Shown: one piece after another, positions 1 through 6,704 of the stretch | Layout of the letters: each line of letters begins with the position of its first letter | Numbering within the stretch: position 1 is the first letter of the stretch | From: an uncultured Carnobacterium sp. | GTDB lineage: Bacteria; Bacillota; Bacilli; Lactobacillales; Aerococcaceae | NCBI GenBank assembly: GCA_937923125.1 | Contig: CALALK010000016.1 | Coordinates: 1-9,084, forward strand | DNA length: 9,084 nucleotides | Reading direction: 5' to 3' | The notes under the pieces: model-generated | What the model was told of the DNA's origin: nothing | The model's database searches: none | Seen by the model: the letters and a program-made list of their open reading frames with translations, nothing else | Program-made: the position numbers and the translations under genes

Positions 1-1
1 C

Positions 2-196
2 TCGAGCTATATGATTCAGGCAGTTGAAAAGCATGGCGCGCTAAAAGGCATGTTGATGGGATGCGGACGCATTTGCAGATGCCATCCATTTATAAGAGGT
101 GGCCAAGATCCCGTTCCAGACTATTTCACATTGAGACGGAACAAGGATTACCGTAAGAAAATTATAGATGCAAGTAAACAAGACACAGCTGACTAG
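2..196 (+). CDS. yidD: YidD membrane protein insertion efficiency factor, 3' part
   Basis: This is the C-terminal part of a YidD-family protein. The frame is open to the window edge and reads Ser-Ser-Tyr just before the first ATG (position 11), so that ATG is internal and the true start lies upstream. Visible family marks are S-x-Y followed by an amphipathic helix ([12 protein letters not shown]), then the R-C-H-P-F motif and G-G-x-D-P-V-P, which are the conserved core of YidD. The conserved Cys just before the Ser-Ser-Tyr would fall outside the window. About 64 residues are visible; the family is usually 70-90. YidD is a small membrane-associated protein thought to help YidC/SecYEG insert membrane proteins. 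The tail after the DPVP motif ([14 protein letters not shown]...) is basic and variable. The stop codon lies inside the stem of the hairpin at 176-219. It is unrelated in function to the lar genes that follow on the other strand. Confidence 0.88.
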   Translation, partial: SSYMIQAVEKHGALKGMLMGCGRICRCHPFIRGGQDPVPDYFTLRRNKDYRKKIIDASKQDTAD

Positions 197-219
197 AAAT
201 AGTCGGCTGTATCTTGTTT
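176..219. terminator. Long hairpin overlapping the yidD stop codon
   Basis: A 20-bp stem (176-195 with 200-219) closes on a GAAA tetraloop at 196-199, with one C-A mismatch (184/211) and one T-G pair. The yidD stop TAG (194-196) sits at the loop end of the 5' arm. No long T-run follows on the + strand (TTGTTTC), so it may act as an mRNA-stabilising 3' end or as the first half of a tandem terminator with the hairpin at 235-267. Confidence 0.6.
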
Positions 220-234
220 CAAAGGATTAAAAGA

Positions 235-267
235 AAAAGGTACAAGAGAATTTCTCTTGTACCTTTT
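235..267. terminator. Bidirectional terminator between yidD and the lar operon
   Basis: A perfect 15-bp stem (235-249 with 253-267, core GGTACAAGAGA) has a 3-nt loop. On the - strand the stem runs into CCTTTTTCTTTT, a good U-tract 20 nt after the larD stop. On the + strand it ends CCTTTTCTGTTTT, so it can also stop transcription from yidD. It marks the end of the larABCD transcript. Confidence 0.85.
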
Positions 268-287
268 CTGTTTTATTGAAAGTAATT

Positions 288-1016
288 TTAGATAAAGTAA
301 CCTAAGTAGTAACGAACGAAGAATGCAGCACATACAGCGCCGATGAATGGAGCAGTACCAGGTACTAATAATCCATATTGCCAGTCGTTATTCACTTTGT
401 TTTTGATTGGTAATAATTGATAAGCAAGACGAGGTCCTAAGTCACGAGCTTGGTTCATTGCGAATCCAGTTGTACCTCCAAGACCCATACCGACAGCCCA
501 TACGATTAATCCAACCACGATTGGTAATAATTCTTTGTTTACATTTTCAGTTGCTAAGATAGCTGTTAAGAAAATGAAAGTTGCGAATGCTTCGACGAAG
601 TAGTTACGTGGTAAGTTACGTAAGTTAGGGTTTGTAGAGAAGATGTTACGGATTGCGATTCCGTCTACTTGGCCTTCAGAAGCTGTGAAGTGGTCTGCGT
701 ACATGAACCATACGATTACCGCACCAGCGAATGCTCCTAAGAATTCAGCGATTGCAACAGGGATGAATTGTTCTGCAGGAAGTACTCCTAAAACTACTTT
801 AGCAAGCGCCATAGCAGGGTTGATACTTACACCACCGAAGATGAATAAAGTAACAGTGATACCGAATGCCCATGTTGTGATGGCGAATAAGTGACCTGTT
901 CCAGCGTATTTTGTTTTCTTCAAGACGTCATCACAGTGTACGCCGACCCCGAAGATAATCATGAGGGCTGTTCCCATAAATTCTGATAATAATAAATGCA
1001 TAAATGTTTGATCCAT
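288..1016 (-). CDS. larD: LarD, aquaglyceroporin-type lactate channel (MIP family)
   Basis: A 242-residue major intrinsic protein with about six hydrophobic segments, last gene of the larABCD operon. The first pore motif is a normal NPA at residues 66-68 (G-G-V-S-I-N-P-A). The second is N-Q-A at 188-190 followed by RD (N-Q-A-R-D-L-G-P-R), where the textbook glycerol facilitator has NPARD. The Asp after Arg (192) marks the glycerol-facilitator branch rather than strict water channels. In L. plantarum the equivalent gene, larD, facilitates lactate passage; the operon position makes that role likely here, although by sequence alone it would be called GlpF. The start is supported by AAGGAGAA at 1024-1031, which overlaps the larC stop; the gap to larC is 13 nt, so the genes are co-transcribed. 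Sure of the family, fairly sure of the LarD role. Confidence 0.85.
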   Translation of the reverse strand: MDQTFMHLLLSEFMGTALMIIFGVGVHCDDVLKKTKYAGTGHLFAITTWAFGITVTLFIFGGVSINPAMALAKVVLGVLPAEQFIPVAIAEFLGAFAGAVIVWFMYADHFTASEGQVDGIAIRNIFSTNPNLRNLPRNYFVEAFATFIFLTAILATENVNKELLPIVVGLIVWAVGMGLGGTTGFAMNQARDLGPRLAYQLLPIKNKVNNDWQYGLLVPGTAPFIGAVCAAFFVRYYLGYFI

Positions 1017-1029
1017 TGGTTGATTCTCC

Positions 1030-2451
1030 TTAATGTAATTCTTTTGTTAATTGTTGATAGACGGCTTGAATCGATAATCCTGTTTCCTTGGCAATTCTGG
1101 CGCAGTCTTCATATTCTAATGTTGATTTTGTAAAAGTTCCATATTGGTTTTTCTTTACTTTCACAGCTCCAAGGCTCGTTTGCCTAGTTTCGAAAGTGCG
1201 CATCATGACTTTACGTTGAACGTTTTGATAACGAAAGCCGATGGTAGCAGTTTGTTCGAATAAAATCGTTGTAAACCGTTCGAGGTCTCCTTCTTGAATG
1301 AGAAGTGTGAGATGTGTTGCCGGACGGTTTTTCTTTGTGTAAACGGGAGTGTAATGGACATCAAGCGCGCCTTCTTCTAATAAAAGGCTCATGATGTAGC
1401 CAAGCTCTTCACCGCTTTGGTCATCGATAGTTGTATCGATTTGAATGATTTCATCGTTATTGGAAGTCACGACTTGATGAGAATGAGTCGTTTTCTCTAA
1501 GAGTGTTCCGCGTAACGCATTGAATTTACCAGTGTCACGTTTTCCAAAACCGTAACCCACTTTAGTAGAGGTTAGGTTTGAAGGTTGTGCAAATACTGGA
1601 TGAATAGCCTTAAACAAAGCAAGGCCGGTTGGTGTCACAAGCTCTGTATGAATATCAAAGTCTTGTGAGAATGGAATGCTTGTTCCGAGTCTTAATTGCA
1701 TTACGGCAGGAACCGGTACAGGCATAACTCCATGTGCAACGGTAATCGTACCGCTACCTTCAGTGACAGCAGTGCTGTATACCGCATCGATGTCGAGTGT
1801 TTCCCACAAAATGAAGAAGCTCATGATGTCGATGATAGAGTCTGTTGCGCCAACCTCGTGGAAATGAATTTCTTCCACTGGCATTTGGTGTACGTTCGCT
1901 TCCGCTTGTGCGATGTCACGGAATACTTCCAAACTTTTTTCTTTTACAAAGTCACTTGTGCCACTTGAAAGAATAATCGTTTCGATTTCTTTCAACCCAC
2001 GAACTTCTCCGTGATGGTGATGATGACTATGTGTATGTTCATGAGAATGACCGTCGTGAGTATGTTCATGCTCATGATGATGATCATGTGAGTGTGAATG
2101 TTCATGCGTGTGTTCATGCGAATGTGTGTGTTCTTCGTGCGTATGTGAATGAGCATGTTCATGTGTATGTTCGTGCTCATGGTGGTCATGGTCATGGTCA
2201 TGTTCGTGATGGTGATGATCAAAGTCACCAGTGATACCATGGTCTTTTTCACCGTGTTCCATATGCACATCGAAGTCTGTTCCCCAAATACTGCTTTTCG
2301 CGATACGGTCTACATGAAGATGATAGCCGTCGAGCGAAATAGTCTTAAGGGTTTCTTCAAGATGCTTGCGGTCGGCTCCTAAATCGAGTAGAAGGGCATT
2401 TAGCATATCACCGCTCAGCCCAGAAAATGGTTCTAAAAATAATGTGCTCAT
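1030..2451 (-). CDS. larC: LarC, CTP-dependent nickel insertion enzyme for the nickel-pincer cofactor, with a large His-rich insert
   Basis: LarC performs the last step of nickel-pincer nucleotide synthesis, CTP-dependent insertion of nickel into the dithiolated pyridinium nucleotide (cyclometallation). The N-terminus ([12 protein letters not shown], residues 5-16) and [17 protein letters not shown] (about 193-209) are typical of the family. Residues 79-147 are a histidine-rich stretch, 39 His in 69 residues interspersed with Asp, Glu, Ser and Thr, likely to bind or store nickel. The protein is 473 residues against about 420 in L. plantarum, and most of the extra length is this insert. In L. 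plantarum larC is split into larC1/larC2 joined by -1 frameshifting; here a single frame encodes both parts. The start ATG overlaps the larB stop as ATGA, with AGGAGGA just upstream inside larB, so translation is coupled. The C-terminal part (about 330-473) matches the CTP-binding domain by position. Confidence 0.93.
   Translation of the reverse strand: MSTLFLEPFSGLSGDMLNALLLDLGADRKHLEETLKTISLDGYHLHVDRIAKSSIWGTDFDVHMEHGEKDHGITGDFDHHHHEHDHDHDHHEHEHTHEHAHSHTHEEHTHSHEHTHEHSHSHDHHHEHEHTHDGHSHEHTHSHHHHHGEVRGLKEIETIILSSGTSDFVKEKSLEVFRDIAQAEANVHQMPVEEIHFHEVGATDSIIDIMSFFILWETLDIDAVYSTAVTEGSGTITVAHGVMPVPVPAVMQLRLGTSIPFSQDFDIHTELVTPTGLALFKAIHPVFAQPSNLTSTKVGYGFGKRDTGKFNALRGTLLEKTTHSHQVVTSNNDEIIQIDTTIDDQSGEELGYIMSLLLEEGALDVHYTPVYTKKNRPATHLTLLIQEGDLERFTTILFEQTATIGFRYQNVQRKVMMRTFETRQTSLGAVKVKKNQYGTFTKSTLEYEDCARIAKETGLSIQAVYQQLTKELH
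2011..2217 (-). repeat. Imperfect CAT/CAC codon repeat encoding the LarC His-rich stretch
   Basis: This low-complexity segment of larC (residues 79-147) is built from alternating His codons and Asp, Glu, Ser or Thr codons, mainly as CAT-GAN and CAC-ACN hexanucleotide units. It preserves the larC frame. All other frames across it are also open, which yields spurious ORFs on both strands. Such tracts can change length by slipped-strand replication. Confidence 0.8.
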
Positions 2452-3191
2452 GCGAGTCCTCCTCGAATGTTGTTAATCATGCTAGCAGAGTACGCTGCGC
2501 CAAAGCCGTTGTCGATATTGACGACAGTAACACCGCTTGCGCAAGAAGTCAGCATGCTGAGTAAAGTCGTCACGCCTTGAAGATTCGTTCCATATCCGAT
2601 GCTGGTTGGAACGGCAATCACAGGAACGTCTACTAACCCGCCAACGACACTGACAAGAGCACCTTCCATACCGGCGATGACAATCACGACGCTAGCGCCT
2701 TGGATGTCTTCGAGACGATTGAAGAGGCGGTGAATACCCGCAACTCCAACGTCGTAAATACGTTTGACGTGATTTCCGAATGTTTCAGCAGTGACAGCCG
2801 CTTCTTCGGCAACAGGAATGTCGCTTGTACCAGCTGTAACGACTGCGATGTAGTGTTCGTGTGATGGTGCGATTGGGTTAAGGACGAAGGTACGTCCGAG
2901 AGGTTCATAGACGCCTTCAGGGAAAGCAAGGGAGAGAGCTTCACCTTTTTCAGCGTTGACGCGTGTTGCAAGAATAGCTGTTTTATGCTCATTCATTGCC
3001 GTGATGATGCCAATTAATTGCTCAATATTTTTTCCTTCACCATAGATGATTTCTGGAAATCCATTGCGCTTTTGGCGAGAAAGATCAATGGCCGCGTAAC
3101 CAATGTCTTCAATCCCTTTCAGAAGGGTGGACGCTTCTTCGATTGAGAGGCGTCCATCTTTAACTTGTTGTAGGATTTCTTCTTGTTTCAT
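2448..3191 (-). CDS. larB: LarB, pyridinium-3,5-biscarboxylic acid mononucleotide synthase
   Basis: LarB carboxylates and hydrolyses nicotinic acid adenine dinucleotide, the first step of nickel-pincer cofactor synthesis. It belongs to a PurE (AIR carboxylase)-like family. With the start at 3191 it has 247 residues, matching the L. plantarum protein (about 246). Visible marks are TAGTSD at 119-124 followed by the PurE-like helix ([11 protein letters not shown]), GMEGAL at 174-179, PTSIGYG at 195-201, and Cys217 in the [16 protein letters not shown] motif. That Cys corresponds to the one in L. plantarum (C221) that forms a covalent adduct with the substrate. An upstream in-frame ATG at 3224 would add 11 residues overlapping larA, but it has no ribosome binding site and gives an atypical N-terminus ([11 protein letters not shown]), so I prefer 3191. 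That ATG follows the larA TAA after one base, so translation is probably coupled. Confidence 0.93.
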   Translation of the reverse strand: MKQEEILQQVKDGRLSIEEASTLLKGIEDIGYAAIDLSRQKRNGFPEIIYGEGKNIEQLIGIITAMNEHKTAILATRVNAEKGEALSLAFPEGVYEPLGRTFVLNPIAPSHEHYIAVVTAGTSDIPVAEEAAVTAETFGNHVKRIYDVGVAGIHRLFNRLEDIQGASVVIVIAGMEGALVSVVGGLVDVPVIAVPTSIGYGTNLQGVTTLLSMLTSCASGVTVVNIDNGFGAAYSASMINNIRGGLA

Positions 3192-3192
3192 A

Positions 3193-4473
3193 TTATTTAT
3201 CTTCAACGATAACAGATAATCCATCGCGGATAACTGTTACTTTTGCGTCTGCTCCTTGAAGTTCGAAGGCACGTGCAAGAGCTTCGTCAAATGTTTTCGC
3301 TAATTCCATATGCATATTTGTAATTAATGATTCTTCTACTAAATCAGAAACGAAGATTACATGGTGATGCACTAGGATACGCGCTAAGATTTGAGAAGTC
3401 CATTGGTCTGGAACTGTTTCAAGTCTTGGAGTGTTAATTGCTTGGTCTAAGAAATCTTTAGGGTCTTTAACATCTGCTAAGTTACGGTAGAAACCTTCAC
3501 CACCGTGACCATCTTGACATCCAGCAACCATGATGATTACGCCGCCTTCTTTGTTTGTAGCTTCAGCAGCAGTCATACCTTTAACAGCTTGGTAGATGTT
3601 TTGGTCTAATGGGAAACCACCATTTGTTGAAACGGCGATATCGCAAGGGATTTTAGTTACATGAGCTAATTCACGAACGAATTCGCAACCTACTTTATGG
3701 GCTTCAACCATGTCTCCGGCAAATGAACCGATGATATGTTTTTCACCATCTAATACAACGTTTACGATGAAGGCTAAGTTCGCAGTACGTGCTGCATATA
3801 ACATGTCTTCGTGGATTGGGTTGTGGTCTAAGTTACCAGTACGTGATTTTTCTGAATCGATGAAGTCACCACTGTGGTTTGCCATGATTGTTTTATATGA
3901 AGCAACCCCAGGAAGAACTGATTTACGTCCACCAGAGAATCCAGCGAAGAAGTGGCTTTCGATAAATCCTTCAGCGATTAATAAGTCTGCTTCAGCAGCG
4001 ATACGGTTGATGATGCAGTCACCACCTGAAGGTAATTGACCGATTTTAACCATGTCTTCGTCGTTTGTAGAAATGTGCATTACGATTTCTTCGTTGTCCA
4101 CGATTTCTTGACCGTATTTGTTAATTAACTCTTCGCGAGTTGAAGGACGGTGGAAACCAGTCGCAACTAAAATACGGATACGAGCGTCTGGGTTTACGCT
4201 ACGGATACGACGTAAAATGATTGGTGTGATGATATGTGAAGGAACTGGACGTGTATGGTCAGAACTGATTAACACGATATCTTTTTTACCTTTTGCTAAT
4301 TCTTCTAAAGTTTGGCTACCAATTGGATTGTCCATTGATTTTTCCACTGTTTCTTGTTCAGAAAGTGGGTTGTGGTAGTTTTCAGCTTTAGATTCAAGTA
4401 ATCCAGCAAAGTTTTTGTCAGGAATTACAGCAATAATAGATTTTTTGTCATAAGGTAGTTTAATTTCAACCAT
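3193..4473 (-). CDS. larA: LarA, nickel-dependent lactate racemase
   Basis: LarA interconverts D- and L-lactate by hydride transfer to a covalently bound nickel-pincer nucleotide. The 426-residue protein is the same size as L. plantarum LarA (424). The known functional residues are at identical numbers: Asp72 and Arg75 (S-D-H-T-R), His108 (A-T-G-F-H-R-P), His174 (E-S-H-F-F-A-G), Lys184 which bears the cofactor (G-G-R-K-S-V-L-P-G), His200 which ligates nickel (M-A-N-H-S-G), and Gln295/Lys298 (Y-Q-A-V-K-G). The start at 4473 is supported by AAGGAGA at 4481-4487. It is the first gene of larABCD, transcribed away from larR. The LarA superfamily also includes racemases or epimerases of other 2-hydroxy acids; the full cofactor, regulator and channel gene set around it favours lactate. 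Confidence 0.96.
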   Translation of the reverse strand: MVEIKLPYDKKSIIAVIPDKNFAGLLESKAENYHNPLSEQETVEKSMDNPIGSQTLEELAKGKKDIVLISSDHTRPVPSHIITPIILRRIRSVNPDARIRILVATGFHRPSTREELINKYGQEIVDNEEIVMHISTNDEDMVKIGQLPSGGDCIINRIAAEADLLIAEGFIESHFFAGFSGGRKSVLPGVASYKTIMANHSGDFIDSEKSRTGNLDHNPIHEDMLYAARTANLAFIVNVVLDGEKHIIGSFAGDMVEAHKVGCEFVRELAHVTKIPCDIAVSTNGGFPLDQNIYQAVKGMTAAEATNKEGGVIIMVAGCQDGHGGEGFYRNLADVKDPKDFLDQAINTPRLETVPDQWTSQILARILVHHHVIFVSDLVEESLITNMHMELAKTFDEALARAFELQGADAKVTVIRDGLSVIVEDK

Positions 4474-4480
4474 GATAACA

Positions 4481-4487
4481 TCTCCTT
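4481..4487 (-). promoter_or_regulatory. Ribosome binding site of larA
   Basis: AAGGAGA on the - strand, 7 nt upstream of the larA ATG. This is a strong Shine-Dalgarno sequence that fixes the start. Confidence 0.85.
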
Positions 4488-4501
4488 AAATTTTTAATAC
4501 G

Positions 4502-4507
4502 ATTATA
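4502..4507 (-). promoter_or_regulatory. Promoter -10 box of larA
   Basis: A perfect TATAAT on the - strand, 28 nt before the larA start codon, predicts a transcription start near 4495 and a leader of about 22 nt. At 16-18 nt upstream there is no -35-like hexamer (AAGCGC region). That suits a promoter needing an activator such as LarR. The activator dependence is inferred. Confidence 0.6.
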
Positions 4508-4548
4508 AGTATACGTAAAATAGTGCGCTTGGAAGTCCCAAAGGTTAG

Positions 4549-4567
4549 TAACATTTGTTAACGTTAA
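4549..4567. promoter_or_regulatory. Candidate LarR operator: two overlapping palindromes
   Basis: TAACA-TT-TGTTA (4549-4560) is a perfect 5-2-5 inverted repeat, and TTAACGTTAA (4558-4567) is a perfect 10-bp palindrome sharing three bases with it. They lie between the divergent larA and larR genes. The first is centred about 59-60 bp upstream of the predicted larA start point, close to the spacing used by Crp at class I promoters. It also overlaps the likely -35 region of larR, which would allow autoregulation. In L. plantarum LarR binds a 16-bp palindromic Lar box in the corresponding region. I do not recall that consensus well enough to match it base by base. Confidence 0.5.
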
Positions 4568-4582
4568 TTTCTGTGATAAGAT
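4555..4582 (+). promoter_or_regulatory. Possible larR promoter
   Basis: TTGTTA (4555-4560) and TAAGAT (4577-4582) are separated by 16 bp, each matching four of six consensus positions. This is a weak but plausible promoter, about 35-40 nt before the larR start. A GATAAT at 4583-4588 is an alternative -10 without a properly spaced -35. Confidence 0.3.
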
Positions 4583-4612
4583 GATAATAGTGTGTATAGG
4601 AATTTGCATTAG

Positions 4613-4617
4613 AGGAG
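4613..4617 (+). promoter_or_regulatory. Ribosome binding site supporting a TTG start for larR
   Basis: AGGAG 8 nt before TTG at 4626. No comparable site precedes the ATG at 4581, so this element decides the larR start. Confidence 0.75.
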
Positions 4618-4625
4618 TGTTCAAT

Positions 4626-5294
4626 TTGAACAACGAAGAATATTTAATCAATTTTTTAGAAAAAGAAAATACCCCTATTATAAAGAAGAAAAAACATATG
4701 TACTTGGCTTACCGTGGTTTGGAACAAGCATATACGTATGTGTTAATCGATGGGGTTGTAAAGACAAGTATCATTATGAATGATGGCCGTGAGTTTAATT
4801 TAGATTATGTGACTCCCGTTGATATTGTTTCATTGGTACGTGACGAAGTATCTAACTATACCTCAGCACCGTTTAATGTCCGTATCGAAAGCGACGAAGC
4901 AACGTTCTACCGTATCCCTCGTATTAAGTTTTGGGAATACGTGAAAAACGACCAAAAGTTGCAAGATTACGTGCGTGAATATTACCGTAATAAATTATCT
5001 GAAACCATCGAGTCGTTGCAATATATGACGATGAATGGGAAAAAAGGAGCAGTGTGTTCCTTCCTATATAAATTAATGAATCAATTTGGGGTAGAAGCAG
5101 AAGACGGCATCTTGATTGATTTCAACGTTACGAATGAGGATATCGCAGGATTTTGTGGAATCTCTACTCGTAATAGTGTTAACCGCATTATTCATGACCT
5201 TAAAGAAGAAGGCGTTGTTAAAATCCACAACCAAAAACTAGTGGTATTAGATAAAGCTTATTTAGAAGAATTTACAGGACGCGAAAGCTTTTAA
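4626..5294 (+). CDS. larR: LarR, Crp/Fnr-family activator of the lar genes
   Basis: A Crp/Fnr-type regulator of 222 residues: an N-terminal effector-binding beta-roll region (about 20-110), a long dimer helix (about 110-140) and a C-terminal winged helix-turn-helix. The HTH is at about 169-197 (T-N-E-D-I-A-G-F-C-G-I-S-T-R-N-S-V-N-R-I), with S-T-R-N-S-V-N-R as the recognition helix. It lacks the N-terminal cysteine cluster of Fnr (only Cys144 and Cys177), so it is not an iron-sulfur oxygen sensor. In L. plantarum LarR activates the lar genes in response to L-lactate and is antagonised by D-lactate; the divergent position next to larA supports the same role. I choose the TTG start at 4626 because AGGAG (4613-4617) lies 8 nt upstream. 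The in-frame ATG at 4581 has no ribosome binding site, overlaps the promoter and would add an odd hydrophobic 15-residue leader. Confidence 0.88.
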   Translation: MNNEEYLINFLEKENTPIIKKKKHMYLAYRGLEQAYTYVLIDGVVKTSIIMNDGREFNLDYVTPVDIVSLVRDEVSNYTSAPFNVRIESDEATFYRIPRIKFWEYVKNDQKLQDYVREYYRNKLSETIESLQYMTMNGKKGAVCSFLYKLMNQFGVEAEDGILIDFNVTNEDIAGFCGISTRNSVNRIIHDLKEEGVVKIHNQKLVVLDKAYLEEFTGRESF

Positions 5295-5315
5295 TAAAGA
5301 AAGAAGGAATCGAGA

Positions 5316-6140
5316 ATGGATGAAAAAGAAGCACGATTACGCGAATTGCTGAAGGAAGTGGGAAGAATTGTTGTCCCATATTCTGGCGGGATTGATAGTA
5401 GTTACCTATTAAAAATCGCCGTGGATACGCTTGGCCGTGATAATGTCATCGCAGCAGTAGTGAATTCTGAATTGTTCTCAGACCGTGAATTTAGTGAAGC
5501 GATTGACCTTGGAACGGAAATGGGCGCGCGTGTGATAGGGCTTGAAATGGAAGAACTCTCTGATCCACATATCGCCTCAAACACACCCAACAGCTGGTAC
5601 TATAGTAAGAAAATGCTCTACCAAACCATTAAAAAGAATGTGGAGGGCGAAGGATTTACCGTGCTTTCAGATGGGTTGATTATGGATGACATCAATGATT
5701 ATCGCCCAGGTGTGAAGGCTCGTAACGAAGAAGGTGTGCGTAGTCTTTTACAAGAAGCGGGATTATATAAATCAGAAATTCGTGAATTAGCTAAACGTGC
5801 AGGTGTTACTAACTGGAACAAAACTCCTTCATGCAGCTTAGCATCTCGTTTCCCATACGGAACACGCATCACTCCTGAAAAAGTAGAAGCAGTCTTCAAG
5901 GCAGAAGAATACTTTACGAAGCGTGGTTTCGAACCAGTACGTGTACGCGTGCATCAGGACTTGGCGCGTATCGAAGTCGGCGCAGACCAAATCGAAAAAC
6001 TCGTGAAAAATCATGAAGAAATCAACGAGATGATGCAAGACTTGGGGTTCTTATTTGTAACAGTGGATCTTCAAGGGTATAAATACGGCCGTATGAATGA
6101 CCAACTCGACGAAAAGACAAAGAAAGCAGCGGTAGAATAA
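5316..6140 (+). CDS. larE: LarE, ATP-dependent sacrificial sulfur transferase for the nickel-pincer cofactor
   Basis: LarE adenylates the pyridinium biscarboxylate mononucleotide made by LarB and replaces the carboxylate oxygens with sulfur. The 274-residue protein has the ATP-pyrophosphatase PP-loop S-G-G-I-D-S-S at 23-29 and the motif N-K-T-P-S-C-S-L-A-S-R-F-P-Y-G at about 168-182. Cys173 there corresponds to Cys176 of L. plantarum LarE, whose own sulfur is given up and left as dehydroalanine. Cys173 is the only cysteine in the protein; the segment that often reads C-x-x-C in family members is W-Y-Y-S here (94-97). That argues for the sacrificial type rather than a type using an iron-sulfur cluster as sulfur carrier. 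It follows larR after 21 nt with an AGAAGGA-type ribosome binding site, in one operon. In L. plantarum larE instead ends the larA operon. Confidence 0.94.
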   Translation: MDEKEARLRELLKEVGRIVVPYSGGIDSSYLLKIAVDTLGRDNVIAAVVNSELFSDREFSEAIDLGTEMGARVIGLEMEELSDPHIASNTPNSWYYSKKMLYQTIKKNVEGEGFTVLSDGLIMDDINDYRPGVKARNEEGVRSLLQEAGLYKSEIRELAKRAGVTNWNKTPSCSLASRFPYGTRITPEKVEAVFKAEEYFTKRGFEPVRVRVHQDLARIEVGADQIEKLVKNHEEINEMMQDLGFLFVTVDLQGYKYGRMNDQLDEKTKKAAVE

Positions 6141-6676
6141 TGATGGTAACTCCTCAAGAGGTTCTAGATTTCTGGTTTGTGGAATGTGAGCCTGCCGATT
6201 GGTTTAAGAAATCAGAGGAATTCGATAATGAAATTCGCACGCGTTTTCTAGAAACTTACGAAGCGATTGTTGCAGGGGAAACTACCGAGTGGCGTCGTAG
6301 TGCAAAAGGGCGCCTGGCAGAAATTATCGTGCTAGATCAATTTTCTAGAAATATGTTTAGGGATGATGTTAAGGCGTTTGCTTCAGATGCATTAGCAGTA
6401 GAACTTGCCAAAGAAACGCTGTCCGATTGGGACGAGTTCACTGTTCAAGAACGTAGCTTTGTCGTGATGCCGTTTATGCATTCAGAGTCATTAGCCGTGC
6501 ATGATTGGGCGGCAAAATGGTTTGACGAACCAGGGCTTGAGCGCCGTAAGAAGTACGAACTCATGCACCGTGAAATCATTGAACGATTCGGACGCTATCC
6601 GCATCGCAATCATGTACTTGGAAGAACTTCTACCCCTGAAGAAGAAGCATTCCTCAAAGAACATCCAGGATTTTAA
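6140..6676 (+). CDS. DUF924 family protein of unknown function
   Basis: A 178-residue soluble protein of the DUF924 family, an all-helical, TPR-like fold without a settled biochemical role. Recognisable blocks are P-x-E-V-L-D-F-W-F at 5-13, L-D-Q-F-S-R-N-M-F-R-D-D at 65-76, P-F-M-H-S-E-S at 111-117, and the C-terminal F-G-R-Y-P-H-R-N-H-V-L-G-R with T-P-E-E-E-A-F-L (150-172). Length and motifs are those of an intact family member. Its ATG overlaps the larE stop codon (TAATG), with a second ATG immediately after (6143); there is no strong ribosome binding site, so translation probably depends on larE. It is thus the third gene of larR-larE-DUF924 and is followed by a strong terminator. A link to lactate racemisation is possible from position only; the family is widespread in organisms without lar genes. 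Confidence 0.88.
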   Translation: MMVTPQEVLDFWFVECEPADWFKKSEEFDNEIRTRFLETYEAIVAGETTEWRRSAKGRLAEIIVLDQFSRNMFRDDVKAFASDALAVELAKETLSDWDEFTVQERSFVVMPFMHSESLAVHDWAAKWFDEPGLERRKKYELMHREIIERFGRYPHRNHVLGRTSTPEEEAFLKEHPGF

Positions 6677-6677
6677 C

Positions 6678-6704
6678 AAAAAGAGTCCTAGCGACTCTTT
6701 TTTT
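6678..6704. terminator. Rho-independent terminator of the larR-larE-DUF924 operon
   Basis: The stem AAAAAGAGTC/GACTCTTTTT (6678-6687 with 6693-6702) has a 5-nt loop and runs into a T-tract on the + strand, two bases after the DUF924 stop. On the - strand it also ends in TTTTTGTT, so it can stop read-through from gntP. Confidence 0.9.

Noticed and set aside
1992..2382. Several open frames on both strands across the His-rich part of larC (2031-2234 +, 2149-2382 +, 1992-2270 -)
   Set aside because: They arise because the CAT/CAC repeat has few stops in any frame. Their translations are low complexity, lack ribosome binding sites and lie inside a well-supported gene.
3191..3224. Upstream ATG of larB at 3224
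   Set aside because: It overlaps larA by 32 bases, has no ribosome binding site and adds 11 residues not expected in LarB. The ATG at 3191 follows the larA stop directly.
4466..4651. A 61-residue - strand frame across the larA-larR intergenic region
   Set aside because: It covers the promoters and operators, overlaps the larA start, and shows no family features.
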